Below, in pieces: positions 32,566 through 44,669 of a DNA stretch of 64,000 nt. The stretch comes from Gliomastix tumulicola (Eukaryota; Ascomycota; Sordariomycetes; Hypocreales; Bionectriaceae): the NCBI GenBank assembly GCA_001599755.1, contig BCHX01000003.1, forward strand, positions 2,701,289-2,765,288, in the 5' to 3' direction. The position numbers and the translations under genes are program-made. How positions within the stretch are numbered: the stretch's first letter is position 1; each line of letters starts with the position of its first letter. Under the pieces are notes generated by a model. The model was not told the origin of the DNA and searched no databases. It saw only the letters and a program-made list of their open reading frames with translations.

Positions 32566-33733
32566 GCATGCCGCGGGATGTGACACACCTGCTCCGGCCA
32601 TCGAAACTGGCCGGTGCGTGCTTTTGCATATTCGGCGATGCCTCCCTGCGGCTCCCTCGAACTCGTCACGCATCACGCTAAGATTACCTCGTTTTCTCAC
32701 CGCCGCTCGAGAGTGAGAGCCAATGAAGGTCTCGGGATCTGGGTGACACGGCGTCTCGGTCGCGGCGACCTGCGTCGGTCTCAAACAACTTTTTCATGCT
32801 GTGTGTCCTTTTACCTCACACAGTACAAGTCCCCTTTCCCCCTCCCTCTTAGCGTAGGCAGTCACATTCTTTACGTAGGCCACCTTGCCGATATGCTTCC
32901 AGGTTTTTGGCTTTTTTTTTTTGCACTTGCTTGTCGAGGCGAGAAAAGAGGCGAGCCGTCGATCTTACGCATCCGATATGGTCGCCTGATCGGTCTAGAC
33001 TTAAGTAGGTACCGGTACAACCACACTGTATGAAAGCCTGCAGCAAACGCCGCCCTGTTGAGCTGTTGAGGGCGTACAAGTGGCAGGACGTGAAAAGTAA
33101 CTTCCTTGTACACAGTACGAAGAAGAAGAAAAGAAGAAAAAAAAAAGAGCGCCTCCCAGGTCTCCGGGCAACGGACGGCACAAATCGTCCAGCTGGGTTG
33201 GTGAGCCGCGTTGGCTACGTAGGCCGGGCGAAAAAGCAAAGTCATAGAACCCCCCCGACCCAGAACCAGACCCAGACCCTGGCATTTACCCATTCCAGTC
33301 AATAGGCCTCAAAAAAGTTGCAACACGGGCAGCAGCTAGGAAGCCAAGGCACCATCCATGGCTCCAGAGAAGGCTCCAGGGATGGACTAGGGAGAGCTCG
33401 GGGTGAACCTTGAAGTTGTGCTACTTCAGGAAACTTTGCCAAGTTGCATCCCGTTTGGATCGCGACTCCGAGAGATGGCCAGGCGATTGGGCTATTGCAT
33501 CAGCATCCGTCAAGCGCCCATGTCTCCGGAAGCGCTAGACTGGTAACAGCGCCGCATGGGGGGAGGAGGAGGAGGAGGAGGGGGGCAGCAGAAGCGTAGT
33601 CATTTTTGGATTTCCGTCATCAGGCCCAACGCCCCCCCGAACCCGATTGCCTGGGGACCAGCAGCCCCGAGCGAAAGGACAGCGATGGTGTGGGAAGCAG
33701 GAAGCCAGGAAAGGCCAGCCCTGTAGGAGCCCC

Positions 33734-33766
33734 CTGGAGGAGCCCTGGAGGAGCCCTGGAGGAAGC
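33734..33766. repeat. 11-bp tandem repeat, three copies
   Basis: Unit CTGGAGGAGCC repeated twice exactly and once with one substitution (CTGGAGGAAGC); a diverged copy precedes it at 33721. Noncoding. Confidence 0.85.
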
Positions 33767-34401
33767 AGGTTCGGCGGCCGTGGAGACTCGGGGGGCAACT
33801 CTTGGGGCAGAGCGTGTCAGCACGCTGCAGGTGACAAAGCTGGAGCCTTTGCTCACTCACCGGCACGGAGGGCAGGCGCTGCTAGCACTGATACGGATTC
33901 CGTACGTTGAATGAGGCAATGGCCTTGAGGACTTCCCCTCTGGAGCGCAACTCCGCCCCGCTTTTGCCGCACGGGGAGCGCTGCCATTGGCCCAGCCGCC
34001 TCCTGGGTACCGTACCGCGGGAACTCACCGCACTGTAGAGCACCCAGAGCACCTTCTGATCTCCGCACCAGCCAGCGATCGGGTCACCCTGTGATGCCTG
34101 CTCAACCAAGCACCCTGAACCTCGTTCACCACCATTAAAAGCCCTGGCGAGCCCTTTGCAACTTTCTCCCTTGCCACTTTCTTCTGTCCTCACCCATCTT
34201 CCCAACCTTCCCTCTCCCCCCTCCTGCCAGCGAGCATCTTTTATCGTATCAGTGCCGCATCTTCTTCACTGCACTCCTGCCAGAGGAGATAGCCCAGCCC
34301 GCCATCCCCCCAGTGAAGCCGGTAGTCGTCTGACCTCTTGTCGGTCTGCCACCTCCTCAACACTCTTACGATTTCACGATACCTCGTCACAGCTGTGAGT
34401 C

Positions 34402-36951
34402 ATGGCTACCAACAACAGCAACAACCTTGACAGTGTCATCACTGTCAAGGTCGCCTTCGAGAATGTCACTCGCAGGGTGAAGATGCCCCTGCGTGACACC
34501 ACTCCCGCTCTTCTGGAGAAGCAGGTACGTTGTCATCCCATCCGATCGAAGCCCCCGCCACCCCCCCAAACACCGCCCATCGGGGTCTCGTGGGCGAGCC
34601 ATCGCCATCGTGACAGCCTCACCACAGCCGAATCAATTGTGCTGACTTTTTCTTCTTCTTCTTCCTGCAGCTCCGGGCGTTCCTTCACATCCCCGTCGAT
34701 TGGCAGATCACCATCGAGCGCTTCTCCGACTCCGCCGGCGACTACATTGCTCTCGAGCCCAGCAACATCGCCGCCTACAAGCAGCTCTACCGTGCTGCCA
34801 AGGCCAAGTCGAAGCTCAAGCTCCGTGTCTCCCGCAAGGAGGTCGTTGCCGGCTCTTCCGCCGACCCCGTCCTCACCATCAAGAGCGCCCCCAACGGCGC
34901 CGCTCCGGAGCCCACGTTCTACGCCAACGGCGTCGAGGCCGCTCGCTTTGCCGTCTGCTGCAACAACTGCGAGAAGACCATCTCGGACGTGCACTACCAC
35001 TGCTCCACCTGCGAGGACGGCGACTTTGATCTCTGCCAGTCCTGCGTCGACGATGGCGTCGCCTGCAACAGCAGCGACCACTGGCTGATCAAGCGCACCA
35101 CCAACAAGGCGGGCCAGGTCATCACCAGCACCACCGAGACCGTCACCCCCGGCGAGAAGAGCAAGGTCGCCTGGGAGACTGCCCAGCAGGGCATCGCCAA
35201 GCTCAGCCTCAACGGCCAGAGCCGCACCTGCAACGGCTGCGTTCAGGGTATGTCCAGATTCCTTGGGAATTGCCTTTTGTTGTTTGTTATTTGTATCTAA
35301 CAGTATTCTTCCTTTCTGCAGAGTACCCTGCCTCCGACTTCCTGCACTGCCAGGACTGCGAGGACTTTGACCTCTGCCATACCTGCTTTGAGAAGGACGC
35401 CCACGGCCACCACCCCAAGCACGCCTTCGAGCCTGCTATCCTCGGCACCAAGGTCCCCGAGCACCTCGAGGAGAAGACCAACCCTGGCCGCAACCTCGCT
35501 CACCACGCCATCTGCGATCACTGCAACAAGGTATGTGGACTTTACTACTACTTCTGCTGGCTATTTGTAGAAAATTTCGAGACTGACTCAGTGCATAGTT
35601 CATCGTCGGTGTTCGTCACAAGTGCCTGGACTGCCCTGACTGGGATTACTGCTCGGACTGTATCCCTCTGTCTGGCCAGATCCACCCCAAGCACCGCTTC
35701 GTGCCCATCTACGACTCGATTACCCTGTCGTACACTCCCGAGCTCACCGAGGAGCTCCCTGTCCACACTGGCATCTGCTGCGATGGCCCCGTCTGCAAGG
35801 ACAACAACCCTGCCACCTACATCCGTGGCGTCCGCTACAAGTGCACCATCTGCGAGGATGTTGACTTCTGCGCCAGCTGCGAGGCCAGCCCCAAGAACAA
35901 GCACAACAAGACTCACCCCGTCATCAAGTTCAAGACTCCCGTCCGCCAGGTTAGCGTCACCACCACTGGCGAGCGCTCTGATGGCCAGAAGATGCCTACC
36001 ATGGGCGACCGTGCTCCCGAGGGCCCTGCTGTCGTCCACGACATCCAGTCCATCATGAGCATGAGGTCCGGCAAGATCCCCCAGCAGCCTCTTCCTCAGC
36101 AGCCCGCCCAGGCCGCTGCCCCCAAGGCCGAGGGCGAGACCAGCACCGGTGACCTGCGTGCTGTCTTCGTCGCTGACAGCATCCCCGATGGCACTATCCT
36201 CCCCGCCAACTCCACCTTTGAGCAGACCTGGGTCCTCCGCAACGAGGGCACCGTCGCTTGGCCCGCTGGCTGCTCCGTCAAGTTCGTTGGTGGAGACTAC
36301 ATGGGCCAGGTTGACTCTAGCCGTCCCGCTGCCATCTCGGACATCGTCTCCGCCTCCGAGTCTACCATCTGCTACCAGCCCCTTGCTCCTGGCCAGACCT
36401 TCTCCTTCACCGTTCTCCTCCGCACGCCTGCTCGTGCTGGCAAGGTGATCTCCTACTGGCGCCTCACCACCAAGGACGGCCACAAGTTCGGCCACCGCCT
36501 CTGGTGCGACGTCAACGTCCGCCCCTCTGGCAACGACGACGAGTCTGGACCTGACGCTGCTCCCGCCGCCAAGGGCAAGAAGGATGTCAACGTTAACAAC
36601 ATCATCTTCCCCAAGGCTGAGACGGGTGCTGCCCGCGCCCGCGCCGGGTCCGCGCGTGCTTCCTCGCCCTTCCGCACTCAGGTTGAGCCTAAGCGCACCG
36701 CCTCTCCCTTCCGTACCCAGGTCGAGCCCCAGCGCACTGCCTCTCCCTTCCGCACTCAGGTTGAGCCCCAGCGCACTGCTTCGCCTTTCCGCACCCAGGT
36801 CGAGCCCAAGAACCCGCCTTCCCGCGGCTCCGCCCAGGCGGCGGATGATGAGGACTCGGGTGCCTCTACTGATGGCTTCCTGACCGACGAGGAGTACGAC
36901 ATCCTGGACGCCTCTGATGAGGAGTTCTTCAACGACCAGCTCAAGCAGTAA
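34402..36951 (+). CDS. nbr1: Nbr1-type selective autophagy / cargo receptor with four ZZ domains
   Basis: Carries cargo to the vacuole. Exons 34402-34524, 34671-35247, 35322-35530 and 35599-36951 give 753 aa. An N-terminal PB1-like domain (about 10-95) has a basic first strand and acidic FSDSAGDYIALE. Four ZZ zinc fingers follow (about 136-190, 227-275, 294-341, 359-417), each with paired CxxC and a His-rich end (HHPKHAFEP, HPKHRFVPIY). The FW/NBR1 domain (about 488-612) has its four tryptophans in FEQTWVLRN, GTVAWPAG, ISYWRLTT and HRLWCDVNV. A disordered tail carries tandem SPFRTQVEP repeats (659-707) and ends with DEEYDILDASDEEFFND; Y736-D-I-L739 in an acidic context is a good candidate LIR for Atg8. 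Animal Nbr1 has one ZZ; fission yeast Nbr1 has three. FW domains of filamentous fungi bind Ams1-type cargo. Confidence 0.92.
36664..36810 (+). repeat. Coding tandem repeat in Nbr1 tail (SPFRTQVEP units)
   Basis: About four 13-residue units of ASPFRTQVEP-K/Q-RT, each 39 nt, with synonymous differences between copies, in the linker between the FW domain and the C-terminal LIR candidate. Confidence 0.85.
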
Positions 36952-38631
36952 GAGGGTTGAAGGTGTAAACATGGAATTTTCACGGCGACAATTTTTTTTC
37001 TTTTTCTTTTCTATGTCAAGGGAAGGGGTGATGAGCACGGGGTGCTATGGGTTTCCGAAATTGCTGCGTCTTCCCATTTGAGGAAGAAATGATCTCTCAC
37101 GATATGAACTGGCCCCCCCCCCCCGTATGGTTGTTTTCTTCGTTTTCTTTTCTTTATTTCCTTTTCATCTTACGTTCACTTCAAATGCCCCTACACATTT
37201 CCGCCTGCTACTGGATCTGCATCAGTCAGAAATACCTCCAGACTGGTACTGGTACACTCACGAAACGAAGTACTTAGTTACTTATTTAATTTGGTCTCAG
37301 TAGTAGGACGCAGAAAATTGAGTCTTGATTCTTTACATAAGTATGCGGCCTGCGATGTGGTGATGTGATTTGTGTGACTACTTCGTTGTTCACGTGATGT
37401 CCTCCCGTCTCTGGGAAACCTTGGTGCACTCTACTGAGTACTCCGTACCTAAGCTGCCAATTTACCCAGTAAGCATTGAATATTGCCAGACGAATCGGAT
37501 CCATCGTGTGAAGCATCATTTACAGGATATTTGTGTGGGACGGAATGCTCTAGACTTCGCAGTGATGCACCTCAGCGTCAAGTGACTGGGGCAGATGAGG
37601 TCAGTGAGTGCCAAACTGGGTAGTGACGGGCAGCTGAGCTTGGTCCAGAGATGATGGTACTGGAAGATCATTGGGATGACAGTTTCTTTGTTTTATTCTG
37701 ATGAATGGGTGTGAGAGAAGGCCTAAATTAGATAGCCGTATAATAATGAAAGGTCTTTGCCGTCGTGTCTTTGATCGAAGAGCGGTGCAAAGAATGCTTT
37801 GCTTCCAAGGTGACAGAGGAGGAACACGAGGTGGAATGCTCACAAAGGCCCTTCACACACGGGTTGCAGCAGGAAGCGGAGGTACCTCCAATGGTGGGCG
37901 GACTTGCTCTATTGCAGAGGTACCGCCCCTCCGAAGGCGGCCCCAAGGCAGTCCGAGGGCGTCTGTGCCTCAGGCCTTCGGGTCCAGTGAAAGAAGAGGC
38001 CTGGAGGAGGGAAAAGTGGAGCGGGTGACAAAGACACTTCAGCCAGTCATTGTTGCTCCAGCGAGTGCCTTGGCTGCTGGTCCGCCCACTTTCGCCCCTT
38101 GTTGCTGCTTGCTCCATTGAATGACATTGAAGGAAAAAAACTGCCACGGGCTTGCTCTCCCACACCCCTTCGTCCACCCAAAACTTTCGCGTGCCAGATG
38201 GCGATGTGATCTCGTTGCCCATCTGCTCTTCTGTTCGCCGAGAGTCGTCCGGGCCCCATTAGATACCCCCTTCGACTTCGTTTCTCCTAATCCTTTACTC
38301 TTCTTTTCTTTTATTCTTCCTGCCATTCCCTCCTGCGCGCGCGCTTTTTCTTACGTCGTGTGTTTACTTCAGTTCTCGGTATATTCCTCGGAGCAGACAC
38401 AGGCGTGAGAGCTCCTTCCCGCCGCCACCGCCCGACTCCCACTTTCTCACGTCTGGGGATTTCTTCCCTTTTTTGTTTGTTTGTTTGTTTTCATCTCGCG
38501 CATCACCCTCATTCGACGCGCACATCCTCGGCGCAAAGCCCTTTTCCATCTCCTCCCTCCCTCCTTCATTCACCCACCACACGTCGCTGCACGGAACCCG
38601 ACGTCCTGCACGTCGCGCGTCGATCCTCGAC
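36952..38631. other. Intergenic between Nbr1 and nucleoporin genes
   Basis: 1.7 kb of 3' UTR and promoter. It contains a 12-nt C run (37112-37123), T-rich tracts, and a C/T-rich leader before the nucleoporin ATG. No gene is supported. Confidence 0.6.
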
Positions 38632-41600
38632 ATGGTTACCTTCGCGTTGCCGGGCGAGGACATCCCCGACGGCGGCAAAGCCACGCCGCGATCGAGACCT
38701 CCATTGGCCTTCTCCCAGCGCGGTGTCGGCGCCTCGCCCTACGGCAGCATCAGCAAGCGTGCACCCACGCCGCACGTCCGCAAGACCCTCCTGACGAATC
38801 GAGACGACGTGCCGTCGAGCAGCTTCAACCACAGCTACAATGGCGCACGCAACATCTTCCGAGCGTCGACCATCGACAGCCCCCCGGCCGCCAGCGCCTT
38901 CTCCCCGAGCCTGCCCAACAGCACGATGAAGAAGATGTTCGCACCCGCCGCGGGCACCCCGGGCTCGTCGCGGGCGAACCGTGAGTCCATCGCCCAGGCC
39001 ACGCCTCGAGGTATCGCGGCCAAGGCCAAGGACAAGGACCTGTTCCCCATGCGCATCTCGTCGCCGCCGCCCGAGCTGACGGGCGCCGCCCTCTCCCAGA
39101 AGGTGCCCAAGGACTGGAACCCCAAGGCCTCGATCTACGCGGACCAGTTCCTCGCGCACCTGTGCCCGCCGGACCTCGACGAGGGCCAGCGACGGCAGTT
39201 CTTCTGCATCCTCGACCTGCGACGCCTCAAGTACGCTGCGGACGAGATATTCCTCAGCAAGGGGTGGAAGCTCAACGTCACCAACTTCGCCAAGGAGTTC
39301 GAGAAGACGCGGAGCATCATCATGCTGCGTTACGGCCTCTACGAGTTCCATAATGTGAAGCCCTCGAAGGAGGTCCTCAAGCGGTGGCGTCGCGAGCACG
39401 GCCTTCCCGATCCGGACGAGGAGGAGGACCAGGCGGAGCCGACGCCTACCAAGGCTACCAGTGGAAAGAAGAAGCGCAAGGCGGACGATGATAGCTCGAG
39501 CACGCCGGCTTCTGGCAGGGCCAAGCGACAGGATACTGGCTTTGACAAGCCGGCTGAGGCGGCTGTATCTACTCCTGCCGCGTCTTTTAGCAAGAACAAG
39601 AGGAAGGCTTCGGTGAGCGAGGATGTCGAAGAAAGCCAGCCGGCCAAGAAGCCCGCGTCGGGTGCGAGATCGATGTTCGAAGCTGCCAGGAACAAGGCTA
39701 CCGCAACGCCTTCCTCCACCACNCCCTCCACTACCCCAGCCACTAAGACGAGCTCATCCATTGGTAGCAAGCCTGCCAAGGATAGCCTTTTCCGTTCTGT
39801 CCTGACAGCGAATGCGGAGGCCGGCCAGGCTGCTGCCGACGGCAACAACCCTTTTGCTTACCTGTCTGACAACAGTTCCGCGAAGAACAGCGGTGTCGAC
39901 GCCGACGGCGAGAGTGAGAGCGATTCCGATAGCGAGGAGGCGCCCACGAACGAGCAGAGCGACGAGCCGAGTGCGAAGCGACCTGCGATTGCGAGCGCTG
40001 CGCAGACTGGTACCTCGAGCGATGCAGGAACCCGTGAAAGCACGCCTGGCCCGAGTCTGTTTGACCGTGTCACCAAGGATGGCCAAGGACAACCTGTGCG
40101 AGCTGCGACGCCTGTCGAAACTCCCGCTGCCGCTGCCGCTCCCGCTCCCCCGAAGGACCAGACTTGGAACATGGGCACCACACCCATCAAATTCGCACCG
40201 CCCACCTCCACGACACCGGCCGCCTCGCTCTTCGGGACTGGCAAGCCGGCGTCTGCTGCAGCAGCAGCTGCACCCCCATCTGGTTCCAGCATCTTCGCTC
40301 CCAAGAGCACCGCTCCGTCAAATATTTTCGGGGCCAACAATCCGGATAAGCCCGCTGAGAAGGAGCCTTCCCCCGAGAAGGCAGCGGAGAGTGCTGACAA
40401 GGACGGCGGCGAGTCCGACAAGGAGAACGATTCGCAAGGATCCAAGAAGCCCGCTCTTGAGAATAAGGCACCCAGCACCCAGTCACCCTTTGGTGGCTCT
40501 CTCTTTGGCCAGAAGCCCGCGACGACGGAGTCTGCTAAGGAGTCAGCAGCCAAGACAAGTGCTTCTTCGCTTTTCGGTTCTTCCACCCAGCCGACCGCGG
40601 CTTCTAGCTTCTTTGGTTCCGCGAGTAAGCCCGCGGAGCCTGCCTCGACGCAGCCATCTGCACTGCAGTCGACCACTCTCTTCGGAGCCAAGCCTGCTGA
40701 GCCTGCCAAGGAGCCTGAGAAGGCTCCCTCAGCTGAACCAGCCAAGGCCGTCCCAGCGTTTGGGACTAATGGATCTCTCGGTGCTAACAAAGAGACGTCA
40801 TCCACCGCACCAACCAGCCTGTTCGGTGCCAAGGCTGCACCCAGCACTACTGGCGGCCTCTTCGGCGGTGCTGCCTCTTCAACCCCCGCGACGTCGCTGT
40901 TTGGAAATGCCAACACCTCGAGCGCACCAGCATCAGGAACCGGCGCACCGGCCGTTGGTGGCGCACCGTCACTATTCGGAGGATTCGGCACAGGGTCAAA
41001 GGCTCCCAACGGGAGCTCGGAGCCGGCTGCGAAGAAGCCTCTGTTCGGGGCTCCGAAGTCACCACCTACCTCAACTCCTTCCATGTTTGACGGCAGTCCC
41101 ATGAAGCAGGACGATAAGTCGCCTGCGAAGCCCTTGTTCCCGACTGGCAACAGCACTACCTCGGCACCTGGGGGTTTCAGCTTCGGCAGCGGCTCCCAGC
41201 CTGCCCCTTCTACCAACCTCTTTGGCAGTGCATCAAAGCCAGCGGATAGCAACACTAGCAATGGAGGGTTCAGCTTTGGATCGACGACATCCACTGCGCC
41301 AGCGGCAGCGGCAGCGGCACCGACTCCGACTGGTGGTTCCGGCTTCAATTTCAACTTTGGCGGAGCGTCAAACGACAAGCCCTTCAACAACCCTTTCTCC
41401 TCTGGACCCCAGAGCACGACGACTTCGGCACCGGCAACTGGCTCGTTCGGCTTTGGAGGCTCGTCTGCGCCATCTACCGCGGCACCAACCTTCCAGTTCG
41501 GAGGCACGACCAGCAACTCCAATGGGACTCCTACCTTCGGGGCCGGCTCCTCAACTCCCGGTGGCACGAACATGTTCGGCGCCGGATCCTCTCAGCCAAG

Positions 41601-42287
41601 CGCAGCGCCCATCTTTGGTAGCAGCCAGCCGAGCAACGCCGCTCCCCTCTTTAACCTCCAACCACCTTCCGGGGGTCCCTCCACTGGGACAAGTAAGTCT
41701 CCTTTTCCCGGCCGGAAGATTCTCCCGCTAAAGCGTCGGACCTAGACACTCCATTCAGTCTTGGAGGCGGATCTAGTCTGGCCACCACGCCTGCTCGTGG
41801 GACTCCGGAACCATCAACAACAGCAACAACATCTGCACCTAAGACTGGAGGCGAAGGGGAGGAGGATGGGGAGAAGCATGAGCAAGTCGACCTGACAAAG
41901 GGGGCGGAGGAAGGCGAGGAGACGTTGCACGAGGTGCGTGCGAAGGTGTTGAAGTTTGTCGCGGCGGGCAGCAAAGACGACGGCGACACTCCCAAGTCCA
42001 AGAGCCCGTGGTCTACCCAGGGCGTGGGATCTCTGAAACTGCTCAAACACGAAGAGACGGGTGTGGTTCGCCTGCTTCTGCGTGCGGAGCCCAGAGGAAA
42101 CGTAGCGATGAACCGCGCTGTCCTGCCTGACCTGGACTACAAGGCCGATGCCAAGTATGTCAAGCTGACGACGGGAGGCGAGACTGGGGATGGGTTCGAG
42201 ACGTGGATGATCCAGGTCAAGACCAAGGAGCTTGCTGTCCAGCTGGCAGAGGCACTGGAGGAGCACAAGGGGGCGAATAAGAAATAA
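38632..42287 (+). CDS. FG nucleoporin with Ran-binding domain (Nup2/Nup61/Nup50-like)
   Basis: Nuclear-basket nucleoporin that binds Ran-GTP and transport factors. Exons 38632-41692 and 41746-42287 give 1200 aa. An N-terminal disordered region is followed by a compact, well-ordered-looking block (about 150-270) running from PKDWNPKASIYADQFLAHL through LYEFHNVKPSKEVLKRWRREHG. Then comes a basic, Ser/Thr/Pro-rich part with putative nuclear localisation signals (GKKKRKADDD, KNKRKASV), a long FG domain (SLFG, FGS and FGA repeats, about 470-1020), and a C-terminal RanBD1 domain (about 1070-1195) with ETLHEVRAKVLKF, GVGSLKLLKHEETG, RLLLRAEPRGNVAMN and FETWMIQVKTKELA. The intron acceptor CCTAG at 41745 restores TGTN-TPFSLGGG. 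One undetermined base (39723) falls in a Thr/Ser run. The first ATG of the acidic N-terminus was chosen; the frame is open upstream without a better start. Confidence 0.9.
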
Positions 42288-42969
42288 TATGGAGGGGGAC
42301 GAAGAGACAAAAAAGACAAGCAGCGAGTATATCGAGGGTGGTCATCCGTATAGAAAGGTCAGGGTCTCAATCAGTCTGGAGTTCAGGACGGCAACAGGCC
42401 AAATGGCGGTTTCTGTTGGCCATTATTTGTGTTTTATCTGCCTTTTTTTTTTTTTCCTTTTGAGACCTGTTCATTGTTCTTTGAGTTGAGGCACGAGACT
42501 TCAAAGTTGGTCTTGTCTTGGAGGGGGATGGCAAAGTAGTACGGAGTGGGCAGAAGAATGTATGTAGGATGGAAGACATGGCTCGGGCTGTTGAGTTGAC
42601 AGCTGCGGTTGTTATGTCCAGAGTACAAAATGAGACAAAAAGTCCTTGCTTGCAGCAGATTTATGTGTGTATTCTGTGAAATTGTCTTTTACGTATTGTG
42701 AATGTTGATGCCCAACGAAGGAATACTCTGGTCGGGCAAGCTGTGATATATTATCGTAAAAGCCAGAAGAAGGTGGATTGTGGGCAGAGAGGGGCAGCGA
42801 TGTTTTAGTGGGCACCTCCCCCCCCAAAGCGCGTCTGATGTCGCGTAAACGAGCAACGACCCTCCCACCATTTAAACATTCTGCGAACGACGAAGCTGGG
42901 CTTCCTTCGGATGCGAACCAATGCCTCGGATTTGGAGATAAATACCAAGATCTGTCGAATCAAAACAGC
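42288..42969. other. Intergenic before gamma-tubulin
   Basis: 3' UTR of the nucleoporin gene and promoter of gamma-tubulin. Nothing else is seen. Confidence 0.6.
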
Positions 42970-44669
42970 ATGCCTCGGTGCGTCTTCACACAGATGTCTT
43001 CTCCCCCCGCCCCCCTTATGTGGTGCGGTCGCTGACCCGGTGTGCAACAGAGAGATCATCACCATCCAAGCTGGGCAGTGCGGCAACAGCAGTCAGTTCA
43101 TCCCCCGAGCCCGATGTCTTTAACGATGGGCATTCTGACCACAGACACACACACACACACAGTCGGCAGCCAGTTCTGGCAGCAGCTCTGCCAAGAGCAC
43201 GGCATCAACCAGGACGGCAACCTCGAGGACTTCGCGACCGAGGGCGGCGACCGCAAGGACGTCTTCTACTACCAGAGCGACGACACGCGGTACATCCCGC
43301 GGGCGATCCTCATCGACCTCGAGCCGCGCGTGCTCAACGGGATCCAGACGGGACCGTACCGCAACATCTACAACCCGGAGAACTTCTACGTCGGGAAGGA
43401 TGGCATGGGCGCCGCCAACAACTGGGGCGACGGGTACCAGAGCGGCGAGGCCGTGTGCGAGGACATCATGGAGATGATTGACCGCGAGGCGGACGGGAGC
43501 GACTCGCTCGAGGGGTTCATGATGCTGCATTCGATTGCGGGCGGGACGGGCTCCGGGTTGGGGTCGTTCATGCTCGAGAGGCTGAATGATCGGTTCCCCA
43601 AGAAGATTATACAGACGTACTCGGTGTTCCCCGACACGACCAACTCGGGCGATGTCGTCGTCCACCCGTACAACAGCATCCTGTCCATGCGGCGGCTGAC
43701 GCAGAACGCGGACTCGGTGGTTGTCCTCGACAACGGGGCGCTGTCGCACATCGCTGCGGACAGGCTGCACGTGCAGGAGCCCTCGTTCCAGCAGACGAAC
43801 CAGCTGGTAAGCTCAAAGCTCAAAGCTCACACCACACCACTCCCCTCGTTTCTCTGAGATGTGGGATTTTCTTTTGGGCATATCTAACATGGACGACTAG
43901 GTCGCGACGGTCATGTCCGCCAGCACGACGACGCTGCGCTACCCGGGCTACATGCACAACGACCTCGTCAGCATCCTCGCGTCGCTGATCCCCACCCCGC
44001 GCTGCCACTTCCTCATGACGGCCTACACGCCCTTCACGGGCGACCAGGTCGAGCAGGCCAAGACGGTGCGCAAGACGACGGTGCTCGACGTCATGCGGCG
44101 CCTGCTGCAGCCCAAGAACCGCATGGTGTCGACGGTCCCCGGCAAGAAGAGCTGCTACATCTCCATCCTCAACGTCATCCAGGGCGAGGTCGATCCAACC
44201 GACGTGCACAAGAGCCTGCTGCGCATCCGCGAGCGCCGCCTGGCGACCTTTATCCCCTGGGGCCCCGCGAGCATACAGGTCGCCCTGACGAAGCGGAGTC
44301 CGTACATCCCGATGAGCCACCGGGTGAGCGGGCTGATGCTGGCGAATCACACGAGCATTGCTACGGTGGGTTTTCATACGTGTTTTGTCTTTGAACGGCT
44401 TTGGGAAGGGTGGTTGTTTGCTGACTGGTGAGGTATAGTTGTTCAAACGCATCGTGAAGCAGTACGACGGCATGCGCAAGCGCAACGCCTTTATGGAGGG
44501 CTACAAGAAGACGGCGCCCTTCTCGGAGAACCTGGACGAGTTCGACGAGGCGCGTCACGTGGTCTGGGACCTCATTGAGGAGTACGAGGCGGCCGAGAAC
44601 GACGACTATCTGAACCCGGACAGCGGGGACAAGGCGACGTCTGCCGAGACGGACGCGAGGATGGGCTGA
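42970..44669 (+). CDS. Gamma-tubulin
   Basis: Nucleates microtubules at the spindle pole body as part of the gamma-tubulin complex. Exons 42970-42977, 43051-43091, 43163-43806, 43901-44365 and 44439-44669 give 462 aa, normal for the family. The first coding exon is only 8 nt (ATGCCTCG), and spliced it gives MPREIITIQAGQCGNSIGSQFWQQLC, the gamma-type N-terminus. The GTP-binding signature GGTGSGLGS is present; YQSGEAVCEDIMEMIDREADGSDSLEGF and the C-terminal LFKRIVKQYDGMRKRNAFMEGYK are diagnostic of gamma against beta. The acidic tail is EAAENDDYLNPDSGDKATSAETDARMG. Intron 2 contains a CA repeat immediately before its acceptor. Codon use is strongly GC-rich. Confidence 0.96.
43146..43161 (+). 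repeat. (AC)8 run at a gamma-tubulin splice acceptor
   Basis: The dinucleotide run replaces the usual pyrimidine tract directly upstream of the AG at 43161-43162. Confidence 0.85.

Larger units (their letters stand above)
31104..34401. other. 3.3 kb gene-poor block between Btz and Nbr1 genes
   Basis: No supported gene. It holds a GC dinucleotide run (32279-32294), CAG repeat (32444-32461), GAT repeat (32548-32565), A/G-rich tract near 33120-33150 and an 11-bp tandem repeat (33734-33766). Short ORFs are composition-driven. The last 250 bp before Nbr1 are C/T-rich and look like a core promoter. Confidence 0.6.

Noticed and set aside
35548..37038. 496-codon minus-strand frame over Nbr1
   Set aside because: Antisense shadow of the ZZ/FW-coding exon; repetitive Leu/Gly/Arg composition.
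39858..41573. 571-codon minus-strand frame over the nucleoporin
   Set aside because: Antisense of the FG repeats (Pro/Lys/Gly/Ala-rich mirror of SLFG units).
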